In this document: one piece after another, positions 33,829 through 41,436 of the stretch
Layout: each line of letters begins with the position of its first letter
How positions within the stretch are numbered: position 1 is the stretch's first letter
Source: Chlamydiota bacterium
Lineage (GTDB): Bacteria > Chlamydiota > Chlamydiia > Chlamydiales > Rhabdochlamydiaceae
Length of the DNA: 64,000 nucleotides
NCBI GenBank assembly: GCA_013288005.1
Contig: JABDCS010000008.1
Location: forward strand, 1-64,000
Direction of reading: 5' to 3'
The notes under the pieces: model-generated
Told to the model about the DNA's origin: nothing
The model's input: the letters and a program-made list of their open reading frames with translations, nothing else
The model's database searches: none
Made by a program: the position numbers and the translations under genes

Positions 33829-34365
33829 ATGTCTGCAACCATAGATATGAGTTACTATATACCTGTAATGATACAGGGTCCTGAACCAATACCGATTTAT
33901 TATCAAACTCGATCTTACGAAGAGATTGTTCCTAAACAAACTACTGAATCTAAATCCGAAAAAGTCTTCATTGGACACGTTACTCCTACTCGAAGTTCTC
34001 CAGCATCTTCGCTTGTGATAGGGGACAAAGCTCGTTTTCAAAGAGCTATACGCTTAAAAAATGTTCTCCGTACATTGCATGAACGTTTTGCAGAATTTCC
34101 TAGCAATAGGCAACGTCAATTGCAAGAAAAACTTCGTTCAAAATTAGCAGCGCATTTTGCTGAAAAACCCGTACCGGAGTATCTAGACCCTCAAACGTGC
34201 GCGCGTTTTTGCCTTTATTTTTGGAAAGAATTAAATACCGACGAACTCTCGCATTCTAACGTTATAAAAGCAGCCTCGTTGCCTCCAACACTCTTAGATT
34301 CTGAAACACCGCCTGTTCAAGACCCTTTAGCAAGTATCGAGAAAACATCGTCTGAGGAAGCCTAG
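33829..34365 (+). CDS. Unknown tandem-family protein 2
   Basis: 178 aa. Shared module at residues 75-140 (IRLKNVLRTLHERFAEFP... TCARFCLYFWKELN). The N-terminal ESKSEKVFIGHVTPTRSS matches the start of the next gene. DNA stretches 34051-34079 and 34204-34236 are identical to 34673-34701 and 34826-34858, indicating recent duplication. The start is uncertain: I use the ATG at 33829, an upstream GTG at 33787 is open, and neither has a good ribosome site. No known family. Confidence 0.6.
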   Translation: MSATIDMSYYIPVMIQGPEPIPIYYQTRSYEEIVPKQTTESKSEKVFIGHVTPTRSSPASSLVIGDKARFQRAIRLKNVLRTLHERFAEFPSNRQRQLQEKLRSKLAAHFAEKPVPEYLDPQTCARFCLYFWKELNTDELSHSNVIKAASLPPTLLDSETPPVQDPLASIEKTSSEEA

Positions 34366-34444
34366 TTGAGCTAATTTCTGTCAGATTTGCGACTTCAGAA
34401 GGGGAAAAAACCGGTATAAATTAACAATATGTTTGAGGTTCTCT

Positions 34445-34960
34445 ATGTCACTTATGGCCATTCAAGATGCTTTCAGTTTTTTTGTACCCTTCGTATCGCG
34501 TGACGATGAAGAGGTGGAAGCAGGAGTAGAAATGGATAATCTTATAGAACCCGATTTAGCTTACTCAGAAAGGGCAGAATCTAAGACTGAAAGGGTCTTT
34601 ATTCATTCTGCAAAACCGTCTTCCGCAACAAGAATCCTTGAAACAAGTAGCCTAGGCGTGAGAAGAATAATCCGCTTAAAAAATGTTCTCCGTACATTGC
34701 ACAAACGTTTGGCAGAACTCCCTATGGATAGGCAAATTGAAGTGCAAAAAAAAGTTCATTCTCAATTAGCAAGTCATTTTGTTGCAACCCCGATTCCTGA
34801 TCATCTACACCCAAAAACTTGTGCACGTTTTTGCCTTTATTTTTGGAAAGAATTAAATGCTGAAAGTGTTTGGATTTGCAGGTTTATGGGCAAGGCTCCA
34901 GTGAAATATCCACCTTCTAATACGACGAAAGGCTGTAGAGATAAATGCGTCTTGCTTTAG
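34445..34960 (+). CDS. Unknown tandem-family protein 3 with C-terminal CaaX box
   Basis: 171 aa. The shared module lies at residues 77-140, nearly identical to the upstream paralogue. The tail then differs and ends GCRDKCVLL: Cys168 begins a CVLL CaaX box of the geranylgeranyl-type (C-terminal Leu), with another Cys at 164 and nearby basic residues, as in palmitoylated and prenylated host GTPases. Bacteria lack CaaX prenylation, but secreted effectors such as Legionella AnkB and Salmonella SifA are prenylated by the host. The start (34445) has GAGG seven bases before. Host-membrane targeting is inferred from the last four residues. Confidence 0.65.
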   Translation: MSLMAIQDAFSFFVPFVSRDDEEVEAGVEMDNLIEPDLAYSERAESKTERVFIHSAKPSSATRILETSSLGVRRIIRLKNVLRTLHKRLAELPMDRQIEVQKKVHSQLASHFVATPIPDHLHPKTCARFCLYFWKELNAESVWICRFMGKAPVKYPPSNTTKGCRDKCVLL

Positions 34961-35109
34961 AACTATAGTCAAAATAAATTAATTATAGGATATTTATATA
35001 AATTAATATTTTTTCATTAATATATTCATCTTTTACCTTTTTTATTTATAGTAGAATCGATTAAACTTATAAGGATTAATCACTATAAAATTTACTGTAA
35101 GACAAAATT

Positions 35110-35925
35110 ATGACTATATCCTCAATCCCCTCTTCTGGAGTTTCTCAAGATCGAGTGGTAAGCCAAGAAATAAACCAGAATGGAAAAGATAAGACAAAAT
35201 TTTTCACTCAAGAGTTAATCGACAGATATGGCGATTTTTCTAATGCAAATCTTGAGCCCCCTTTATACGATAAAATTTCCCAAGAGATACAAGCACGATT
35301 AGCCCAATTTCCTCAAAAAAGACAACAAACAGTAAACAGCAAATTTCATTCCTGCATGATAAATTTTTATTATCCTTCTGAAATACCTGATGTTGTTTCA
35401 ATCAATGAAGGGCTGCAGTTAAGCCAGCGCCTTTGGAAAATCCTGGATGAGGAAGCAATCAATCTTCGAGCTTGTGAACTGGCTTGTGAGAAGAATAACG
35501 CCTATATCCAAAAGATCAATCATTTGTATCTAGCTGCTCAATCTCCTAAAAAGGAAATAAATTCCAAAAGATATTTTACCGATAGCTGTAAAATCGTTAC
35601 GTTTAAGAGTGGAAAAGTTTATGTTTACGACAAAGAAACAAAAACTTTATTGGGCTCTGTCGGAGGTTATACTGCTAAGGTCATGTTTGCTATGGTGTCA
35701 ACTGGAGATATCCACGAAGATTCGAGAGTTACCACAACTACAACTTCGACAGCTACAAAAACCACTAAAAAATATGTTCTAAAATCGATTACGAAGAAGG
35801 TCGAAACCACACTAGTTTTTAGTAGTAATATGCTTGAAAAAACTGTTACATCAACCTGCCCAACTGTTGAAAGCATCACGAAAGTAAAAACAGCAATTAA
35901 AGACCCTGTAGCTGTAATTGCCTAA
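35110..35925 (+). CDS. Unknown tandem-family protein 4
   Basis: 271 aa. A divergent copy of the shared module at residues 50-120 (ISQEIQARLAQFPQKRQQ, LQLSQRLWKILDEEA). A C-terminal half of about 120 residues follows with KVYVYDKETKTLLGSVGG and a Thr-rich TTTTTSTATKTTKK stretch, so it resembles a modular protein with an added domain. No signal peptide, no membrane segment. No ribosome site is clear. It is the last of the four related genes and is followed by a strong promoter for the next genes. Confidence 0.6.
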   Translation: MTISSIPSSGVSQDRVVSQEINQNGKDKTKFFTQELIDRYGDFSNANLEPPLYDKISQEIQARLAQFPQKRQQTVNSKFHSCMINFYYPSEIPDVVSINEGLQLSQRLWKILDEEAINLRACELACEKNNAYIQKINHLYLAAQSPKKEINSKRYFTDSCKIVTFKSGKVYVYDKETKTLLGSVGGYTAKVMFAMVSTGDIHEDSRVTTTTTSTATKTTKKYVLKSITKKVETTLVFSSNMLEKTVTSTCPTVESITKVKTAIKDPVAVIA

Positions 35926-36013
35926 ATGGGGTATTTCAAACTAGGGTTTCGTTAGTTTACGAATACCAAACGATTCAATTTTTTTTTGGTCAATGAATTT
36001 TTCAACTACCTTC

Positions 36014-36042
36014 TTGCCTTCTAAAAAAAACCTCTCTATAAT
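36014..36042 (+). promoter_or_regulatory. Near-consensus promoter
   Basis: TTGCCT (36014-36019), 17-bp spacer, TATAAT (36037-36042). It gives a leader of about 20 bases before the ATG at 36070, which has GGAG before it. Confidence 0.75.
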
Positions 36043-36069
36043 TTCGCGCTTTGTGAATGGAGTACAACT

Positions 36070-36243
36070 ATGGTCAGAATCAGCAAACAAGGCGAAAGGC
36101 GCAATCGTTGCCCACACCGCTGCAAACACCCTGCTCCTAAAACAGGAGCAAAAAAAGATAATTTACCTAATGGATTTAAAGCCCATGCAAATGCTGTTAG
36201 CGGCGATTTGAATAAACGCATTTTCATTTCTAAAGTAGGTTAA
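36070..36243 (+). CDS. Small basic Cys/His-containing protein (57 aa)
   Basis: 57 codons from an ATG preceded by GGAG. The sequence begins MVRISKQGERRNRCPHRCKH, with Cys14, Cys18 and three nearby His residues that could bind zinc, and continues basic to the end. Together with the small protein that starts three bases after its stop it forms a highly expressed pair by promoter strength. No family is recognised. A ribosome-associated role is suggested by size, charge and neighbour only. Confidence 0.65.
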   Translation: MVRISKQGERRNRCPHRCKHPAPKTGAKKDNLPNGFKAHANAVSGDLNKRIFISKVG

Positions 36244-36245
36244 GC

Positions 36246-36407
36246 ATGTCGAGACATCCTAGCTACGGCAAATCGAGTAAGGCAGCAAAGAAACGAAATG
36301 TTCTAAAACGCTTTGAGCGCATAAGAGTTTTGCGAGATTTAGGGCGTTGGAAGGATGGCGAAAATAAACGCGTCACAAATCTTCCCAAAACACCTTCTCT
36401 ACCTTAA
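36246..36407 (+). CDS. Chlamydia/verrucomicrobia-type small basic protein
   Basis: 53 aa. SRHPSYGKSSKAAKKRNVLK then RFERIRVLRDLGRW and LPKTP follow the pattern of the small basic protein shared by Chlamydiae and Verrucomicrobia (HPSxxxSxxxxxKRNVLxRFERIxxL, LPKT). It is proposed in the literature to associate with rRNA; the exact role is unknown. It lies downstream of the 57-aa gene in one transcript. This is one of the clearest phylum markers in the window. Confidence 0.8.
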   Translation: MSRHPSYGKSSKAAKKRNVLKRFERIRVLRDLGRWKDGENKRVTNLPKTPSLP

Positions 36408-36418
36408 GCGTTTTATCT

Positions 36419-36478
36419 CTTGAGGGTGTTTTCTAATTAGTTTCATAAAGCATGAAATCATAATTGAAATACCCTCTT
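36419..36478. repeat. Copy of the dispersed palindromic element
   Basis: CTTGAGGGTGTTTTCTAATT pairs with the right arm ending TACCCTCTTA across about 20 bases of loop. It sits after the small basic genes and may end their transcript. An in-frame TTG of the ybeY gene lies in it and is not used. Confidence 0.55.
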
Positions 36479-36496
36479 AACTTCCCGATTTTTTTT

Positions 36497-36949
36497 GTGC
36501 ATATTCTAATAGTTAATCAGCAGAAAGACCTGCCTCTATTAAAAAGCGAAATTGCCCGATCTATGGCACTACTTGCTTCTTACAAGCGAGTTAAGTGTCG
36601 CCAGATCAACCTCTATTTTGTTACAAAAAAAAAAATAGCCCTTCTCCACGAACAGTTTTTTAATGATCCCTCACCTACGGATTGTATCTCCTTTCCCCTT
36701 GATGACCCTCAAAATGAAGATGAAGAGAGCATTTTAGGTGAAATATTCGTCTGTCCTAAAGTGGCCTTAGAATACGCTGAGAAGCACGGCCTCGAGCCTA
36801 AGCACGAACTCTATCTTTACTTAGTCCACGGCTTTCTGCATCTGTTGGGTTATGACGATATCGAACCAGAAGAACGTCGTAAAATGCGTCGTCAGGAAGC
36901 TGTCTGTATGCGCTATTTAAAGGAACAGGGCCTTTTTCTAGAAAATTGA
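36497..36949 (+). CDS. ybeY: Endoribonuclease YbeY (16S rRNA processing)
   Basis: 150 aa from GTG. The zinc-site motif is HGFLHLLGYDD (residues 111-121): the first two His of the HxxxHxxxxxH triad are present and the third is replaced by Asp121. Asp can bind zinc, so activity is likely kept, but this differs from the E. coli enzyme (GYDH). The family acts in 16S rRNA 3'-end maturation and 70S quality control. I start at 36497, the first start codon outside the repeat; no ribosome site is clear. gatC begins 75 bases after the stop. Confidence 0.88.
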   Translation: MHILIVNQQKDLPLLKSEIARSMALLASYKRVKCRQINLYFVTKKKIALLHEQFFNDPSPTDCISFPLDDPQNEDEESILGEIFVCPKVALEYAEKHGLEPKHELYLYLVHGFLHLLGYDDIEPEERRKMRRQEAVCMRYLKEQGLFLEN

Positions 36950-37024
36950 GGATCGATTCTTGACTAGACGTTTTTTAAGATATAGAATTTTGGGTCTATC
37001 TCTCACTATTTCAAGGTAAGTACC

Positions 37025-37321
37025 GTGTTCGAATTACAAGAAGATGATATCGAGAAGCTTTCTAAACTGTGCCATATCGAATGCACGGAAAAAGAAAAAA
37101 AGAAGTTACGGCAAAACCTTTCTGAAATTCTCACCTATGCTGCGCAATTGCAAGAAATTAATACCGAAGGCGTAGCCCCCTGTAATAGTGTCCTTGAAAA
37201 CAGGAAGAATTCTCTTCGAGAAGATGAAATTGGGGATCTACTTCCTCGAGAAACTTTTCTCAATAATGCCCCCTCTCATACAGGTGGAATGATACGCGTT
37301 CCACCAGTTATTAAATTTTAG
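37025..37321 (+). CDS. gatC: Glutamyl/aspartyl-tRNA amidotransferase subunit C
   Basis: 98 aa from GTG with AAGG upstream. IEKLSKLCHIECTEKEKKKL and LREDEIGDLLPRETFLNNAP are GatC signatures, the second wrapping around GatA. It stabilises the GatAB complex that amidates Glu-tRNA(Gln) and Asp-tRNA(Asn). Eight bases separate it from gatA. Confidence 0.95.
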   Translation: MFELQEDDIEKLSKLCHIECTEKEKKKLRQNLSEILTYAAQLQEINTEGVAPCNSVLENRKNSLREDEIGDLLPRETFLNNAPSHTGGMIRVPPVIKF

Positions 37322-37328
37322 GTATCTG

Positions 37329-38795
37329 ATGTACCAATTATCCGCAAACGCCATTCGCGATCTCATTCTCAAGGGAGAAATATCCGCGCTAACTATGGTC
37401 CAGACTTGCCTTAAAAGGATTGCTCATCACGACAAAGAGGTTGGAGCCTTCTTATCGCTATGCGCAGAACGAGCAGTAGAGAAAGCCGAAAAAGTCGATG
37501 CAAAAAGAAAAAAGGGAGAACCTTTAGGTAAGCTGGCTGGCGTTCCTATAGCGATCAAAGACAATATCCATGTCGAAGGACTTATCTCTACATGTGGGTC
37601 TCGCTTTCTTTCTAATTACCGTGCACCTTTTTCTTCTACAGTTGTTGAACTGCTTGAGCAAGAAGATGCGATCATTATCGGGAAAACCAATCTCGACGAA
37701 TTCGCGATGGGATCCACAACCGAAAATTCCGCCTATCAGGTCACCAAAAATCCATGGGATTTGTCCTGTACGCCTGGAGGGTCGTCTGGAGGGTCAGCTG
37801 CAGCCGTATCAGCTCGCCTAGTTCCATTGGCTCTAGGAAGCGATACAGGGGGATCCATTCGCCAACCTGCTGCTTTGACAGGCGTTGTAGGTTTTAAACC
37901 TACATACGGACGAGTATCGCGTTTTGGACTTGTTGCTTATGGATCTTCACTTGATCAAATCGGTCCTCTAGCGGCATCTGTTGCAGATACCGCTCTAATT
38001 ATGGAGATCATCGGACGCCATTGTTCCCGTGATGCAACGAGCATTACTGCGCCGTCCGAAAACTATGGAAAGCAGCTTTTGCAAGGCTTGCAGGGGGTCA
38101 CAATCGGTCTTCCTACGAGTTTTATCCAAGATCTCTCTAAGGAAGCGAAAGCCAATTTTATGCAGGCAGTTGATCTTCTAAAATCGCTTGGATGTACAAC
38201 CGTCGAAATTGATCTGAGTCTCCTTAAGCAATCAATCGCCGTCTACTACATTCTCGCGACAGCAGAAGCTTCTACAAATCTCGCACGCTTTGATGGAATC
38301 CGTTATGGGATACGATCCGAGCGTGCTAAAACATTAGACGAAGTTTATGAGTTCTCTAAGCAAGAAGGTTTTGGCCCAGAAGTTAAAAGTCGCATTCTCC
38401 TTGGCACTTATGTCCTTTCTGCAGGATTTCAAGAGGCCTACTACCGGAAAGCCCAAAAGGTCCGAACTCTTATTATGAAGCAATTTGCATCAGCGTTTGC
38501 AAACTGTCAAATCATTGCCATGCCTGTATCCCCCTTTCCTGCTTTCCCTATAGGATCTTTTCAGGATCCCCTTCAAATGTACCTACAAGATATCTATACC
38601 ATTGCGGCTAATTTAGCCGGTCTACCTGCTATAAGTGTCCCTTCTGGATTCAGCCAAGATCAAAAGCCTTATGGCCTGCAGCTTTTAGGACCCCAGATGC
38701 ACGATGGCGCCGTTTTACATACTGCCTATCACTACGAACAAGCAACGACATTTTCTCAAATCCCACCCAGATTTAATAACGAGGTATTAGGATGA
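37329..38795 (+). CDS. gatA: Glutamyl/aspartyl-tRNA amidotransferase subunit A
   Basis: 488 aa. The amidase Ser-cisSer-Lys triad is visible: Lys in VPIAIKDNIHVEG (about residue 80) and the Ser pair in CTPGGSSGGSAAAVSA and LGSDTGGSIRQPA. It hydrolyses glutamine to supply ammonia to GatB. Stop overlaps gatB (ATGA), so the three subunits are coupled. Presence of the full operon fits a genome lacking glutaminyl- and asparaginyl-tRNA synthetases, as in Chlamydia. Confidence 0.97.
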   Translation: MYQLSANAIRDLILKGEISALTMVQTCLKRIAHHDKEVGAFLSLCAERAVEKAEKVDAKRKKGEPLGKLAGVPIAIKDNIHVEGLISTCGSRFLSNYRAPFSSTVVELLEQEDAIIIGKTNLDEFAMGSTTENSAYQVTKNPWDLSCTPGGSSGGSAAAVSARLVPLALGSDTGGSIRQPAALTGVVGFKPTYGRVSRFGLVAYGSSLDQIGPLAASVADTALIMEIIGRHCSRDATSITAPSENYGKQLLQGLQGVTIGLPTSFIQDLSKEAKANFMQAVDLLKSLGCTTVEIDLSLLKQSIAVYYILATAEASTNLARFDGIRYGIRSERAKTLDEVYEFSKQEGFGPEVKSRILLGTYVLSAGFQEAYYRKAQKVRTLIMKQFASAFANCQIIAMPVSPFPAFPIGSFQDPLQMYLQDIYTIAANLAGLPAISVPSGFSQDQKPYGLQLLGPQMHDGAVLHTAYHYEQATTFSQIPPRFNNEVLG

Positions 38796-40243
38796 GTAAT
38801 CTTCATGAGTGGGAACCTGTTATTGGTCTAGAAGTCCACATTCAATTGAATACAAAATCCAAGATGTTCAGTTCTGCCCCTAACCGTTTTGGGGATGAAC
38901 CCAATACCAATATCGGCGTAGTTTGCACCGGTCAACCAGGAAGCTTGCCCGTCATCAATAAAGAAGCCGTACGAAAAGCTGTCCAATTTGGGTGTGCGGT
39001 AGGAGCTGAAATCGCTCTTGTTAGTACCTTTGACCGAAAATCCTATTTCTATCCTGATAGTCCTCGAAACTTCCAAATTACCCAATTCGAAAATCCTATC
39101 ATCCTAGGTGGCTCTATTGAGACTGCTGTAGGAGAAGAAATTAAAACATTCCAGATTCACCATGCTCATCTAGAAGATGATGCCGGGATGTTGAAACATT
39201 TTACTTCTTTTGCAGGCGTTGATTACAACCGTGCGGGCGTACCACTTATTGAAATTGTCTCTGAACCTTGTATGCATTCTGCAGCAGATGCTGTTGCCTA
39301 TGCAAATGCTATCAAAGCGATTATGGAATATCTCAATGCTTCTGATTGCAATATGGAGGAAGGGTCTCTGCGTTGTGATTGTAATATTTCGATTCGTAAG
39401 CGAGGAGAAAAACAACTCCGCAATAAGATCGAAATCAAAAATATGAACTCATTCCGCAATATGGAGATGGCGATTGAGGCCGAAATCGAGCGCCAAATTG
39501 CCCTTTATACCCATGATCCTGACGCCATTATACCAAAAGGAACCTATCGGTTTGATTTGGAGAAAAAAGAGACGGTACTTATGCGTCTCAAAGAAGAAGC
39601 AGAAGATTATCGTTATTTTCCCGAACCCGACCTCCCTCCCTTACTACTCTCTCTTTCTTTTGTCGAAGAGATCAAAAAGACATTACCTGAATTACCTAAA
39701 CAACGCTTCCACCGGTATATCGAAGAGCTACAGATCTCTCCCTACTCGGCCTCTCTTCTACTTAACGACAAACCACTCTGCGACTATTTCGAAGAAGCTT
39801 TAGCTCATACGTCTAATCCTCGTCTTCTCTGCAATTGGGTGACCGTTGAATTTGTTGGCCGATTAAAAGATAGTGGCAAAACCATGGGATCTAGTGGAAT
39901 TCCGCCTAATCATCTAGCCGAACTTGTTTCTTTAATTGAAAAAGGCACTATCACAGGCAAGATCGCAAAACTCGTTGCGGATGAAATGGTTCTGGCTCCA
40001 GGGAAATCGCCTAATGCCATAGTACAAGAGAATCCCGATTATCAGCCTGTAAGTGACTCAGGTGCGATTGAAAAGATAGTGGATGAAGTGCTCCAAGAAA
40101 ATCCACAATCCATTGCCGATTTTCAAGCAAAAAAAACCAAGGCCTATACCTATCTTATGGGACAAGCCATGAAGAAATCGCGTGGTAAAGCAGACCCCTC
40201 AATCCTCAATGCAATTTTGACTAAGAAATTAGAATCCCTTTAA
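38792..40243 (+). CDS. gatB: Glutamyl/aspartyl-tRNA amidotransferase subunit B
   Basis: 483 aa. Opening EPVIGLEVHIQLNTKSKMFS, the PGSLPVINKEAV block, FDRKSYFYPDSPRNFQITQ with metal-binding residues, and the C-terminal YqeY-like domain (DFQAKKTKAYTYLMGQAMKK). It activates the misacylated tRNA glutamate with ATP and transfers ammonia from GatA. A hairpin follows the stop. Confidence 0.97.
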   Translation: MSNLHEWEPVIGLEVHIQLNTKSKMFSSAPNRFGDEPNTNIGVVCTGQPGSLPVINKEAVRKAVQFGCAVGAEIALVSTFDRKSYFYPDSPRNFQITQFENPIILGGSIETAVGEEIKTFQIHHAHLEDDAGMLKHFTSFAGVDYNRAGVPLIEIVSEPCMHSAADAVAYANAIKAIMEYLNASDCNMEEGSLRCDCNISIRKRGEKQLRNKIEIKNMNSFRNMEMAIEAEIERQIALYTHDPDAIIPKGTYRFDLEKKETVLMRLKEEAEDYRYFPEPDLPPLLLSLSFVEEIKKTLPELPKQRFHRYIEELQISPYSASLLLNDKPLCDYFEEALAHTSNPRLLCNWVTVEFVGRLKDSGKTMGSSGIPPNHLAELVSLIEKGTITGKIAKLVADEMVLAPGKSPNAIVQENPDYQPVSDSGAIEKIVDEVLQENPQSIADFQAKKTKAYTYLMGQAMKKSRGKADPSILNAILTKKLESL

Positions 40244-40291
40244 AACCCCTATTACGCCTAATCCGCGCTCAATCAGGGGTCTAAGGGGTTT
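40243..40291. terminator. Bidirectional hairpin between gatB and the hydrolase gene
   Basis: AAACCCCT (40243-40250) pairs with AGGGGTTT (40284-40291), with a second ACCCCT/AGGGGT register inside. It fills exactly the space between two convergent stops. Confidence 0.55.
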
Positions 40292-41212
40292 CTATCGCAT
40301 TTCAGAATGTTTATGTAAAAACTCAATGAGGGCGGGATTGACCTCGTCCGGCTTTTCTTCTTGTGGAGCGTGTCCACAAAAGGGAATTATCACCTTTTCT
40401 GCATGGGTAAAATCCACTAAAAGATGGATAAGATGAGACAAAGGAATCAACTCATCCTGCTCACCCCAGACGAACAAAATGGGTATTTTTATTTTGCCGT
40501 AAGATTGGTGAAGTTGTTCTAAACGCTCTGGGTCGAAGGTATCCAAAATATTAACCACCACTTCTCTTCCTCCCTCCATTTGATAGGGGAGCCAATAAGC
40601 ATCTATTTGCTCTTCCGTGATTTTCTGAGAATCGTAAAAGATTTTTTTTATGATTTGATGAACAAGATTACGACTAAAAAAAGGAATAATCAATTTGCCC
40701 AATGTTTTACCTACAGAATAGAAGAAAGGCATTACAACGGGGTAAGCCAGAGGATCGATCAAACACATAGAAGAGATTTTTTCTGGGCTATTTTCTGCAA
40801 GAGCCAAGGCCACCGCACCACCCATTGAATTACCTAGTAAATGGGTTTTTTGAATGCCTTTTGCTTTTAGAAAGTCTTCGATTTGCTTACGATACAAGTC
40901 AATCGAGTATTCAAGTTCGAGTGGCTTGTCACTTAAGCCAAACCCTAAGAAGTCGATAGCCCATACGTGAAAGCCTTCTTGCGCGAGTAGATCTATCTGA
41001 TTTTTCCAAGTATAGGTATTGGCACCAAATCCATGTAGAAGCACTACATGATTCTCTCCCTCGCCTTTTTCGATATAATGAATGCGTCCCTTTTCCCAAG
41101 ACCAAAATGTCTTACCGTTCTCTACATGTTGCAATGTTACGGGATCCAAAGCATAGGGACAACTACACGCACACATTATTATACAGATTAAAAAAGAGAA
41201 GATTGCTTTCAT
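40292..41212 (-). CDS. Alpha/beta-hydrolase, probable exported lipoprotein
   Basis: 306 aa. The nucleophile elbow GNSMGGAVAL (about residues 126-135), oxyanion region VVLLHGFGANTYTW, the acid in VWGEQDELIPL and the His in CGHAPQEE form a complete triad. The N-terminus (hydrophobic core then CACSCPYA) looks like a lipoprotein or secretory signal. Substrates in the group include esters, lipids and C-C bonds, so the target is unknown. It converges on gatB and diverges from the RND operon. Confidence 0.85.
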   Translation of the reverse strand: MKAIFSFLICIIMCACSCPYALDPVTLQHVENGKTFWSWEKGRIHYIEKGEGENHVVLLHGFGANTYTWKNQIDLLAQEGFHVWAIDFLGFGLSDKPLELEYSIDLYRKQIEDFLKAKGIQKTHLLGNSMGGAVALALAENSPEKISSMCLIDPLAYPVVMPFFYSVGKTLGKLIIPFFSRNLVHQIIKKIFYDSQKITEEQIDAYWLPYQMEGGREVVVNILDTFDPERLEQLHQSYGKIKIPILFVWGEQDELIPLSHLIHLLVDFTHAEKVIIPFCGHAPQEEKPDEVNPALIEFLHKHSEMR

Positions 41213-41355
41213 TTTAAAACAAAGTTTTTAAAGAAAAATGATAATTAATTGGAAAATATAAATCAAACGAATCAAACTATTTTTCTGATCGGAATGAATA
41301 GGAATAATAATTATTGCCTTTCTCTCCTTTTATTTTCTTTTATTGCACATACATT

Positions 41356-41383
41356 TTGACCAAAAAATATCCATAACTATACT
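41356..41383 (+). promoter_or_regulatory. Promoter for the RND efflux operon
   Basis: TTGACC (41356-41361), 16-bp spacer, TATACT (41378-41383). The leader to the GTG start at 41437 is about 47 bases. Confidence 0.65.
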
Positions 41384-41436
41384 GCGCAAAAGGAAGCATG
41401 GCTCATGTACCGTGCCGAAGGGAGCAGTAGATATTC

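Noticed and set aside
36464-36496. TTG at 36464 as the ybeY start
   Set aside because: It lies inside a dispersed repeat element; the GTG at 36497 gives the normal family N-terminus.
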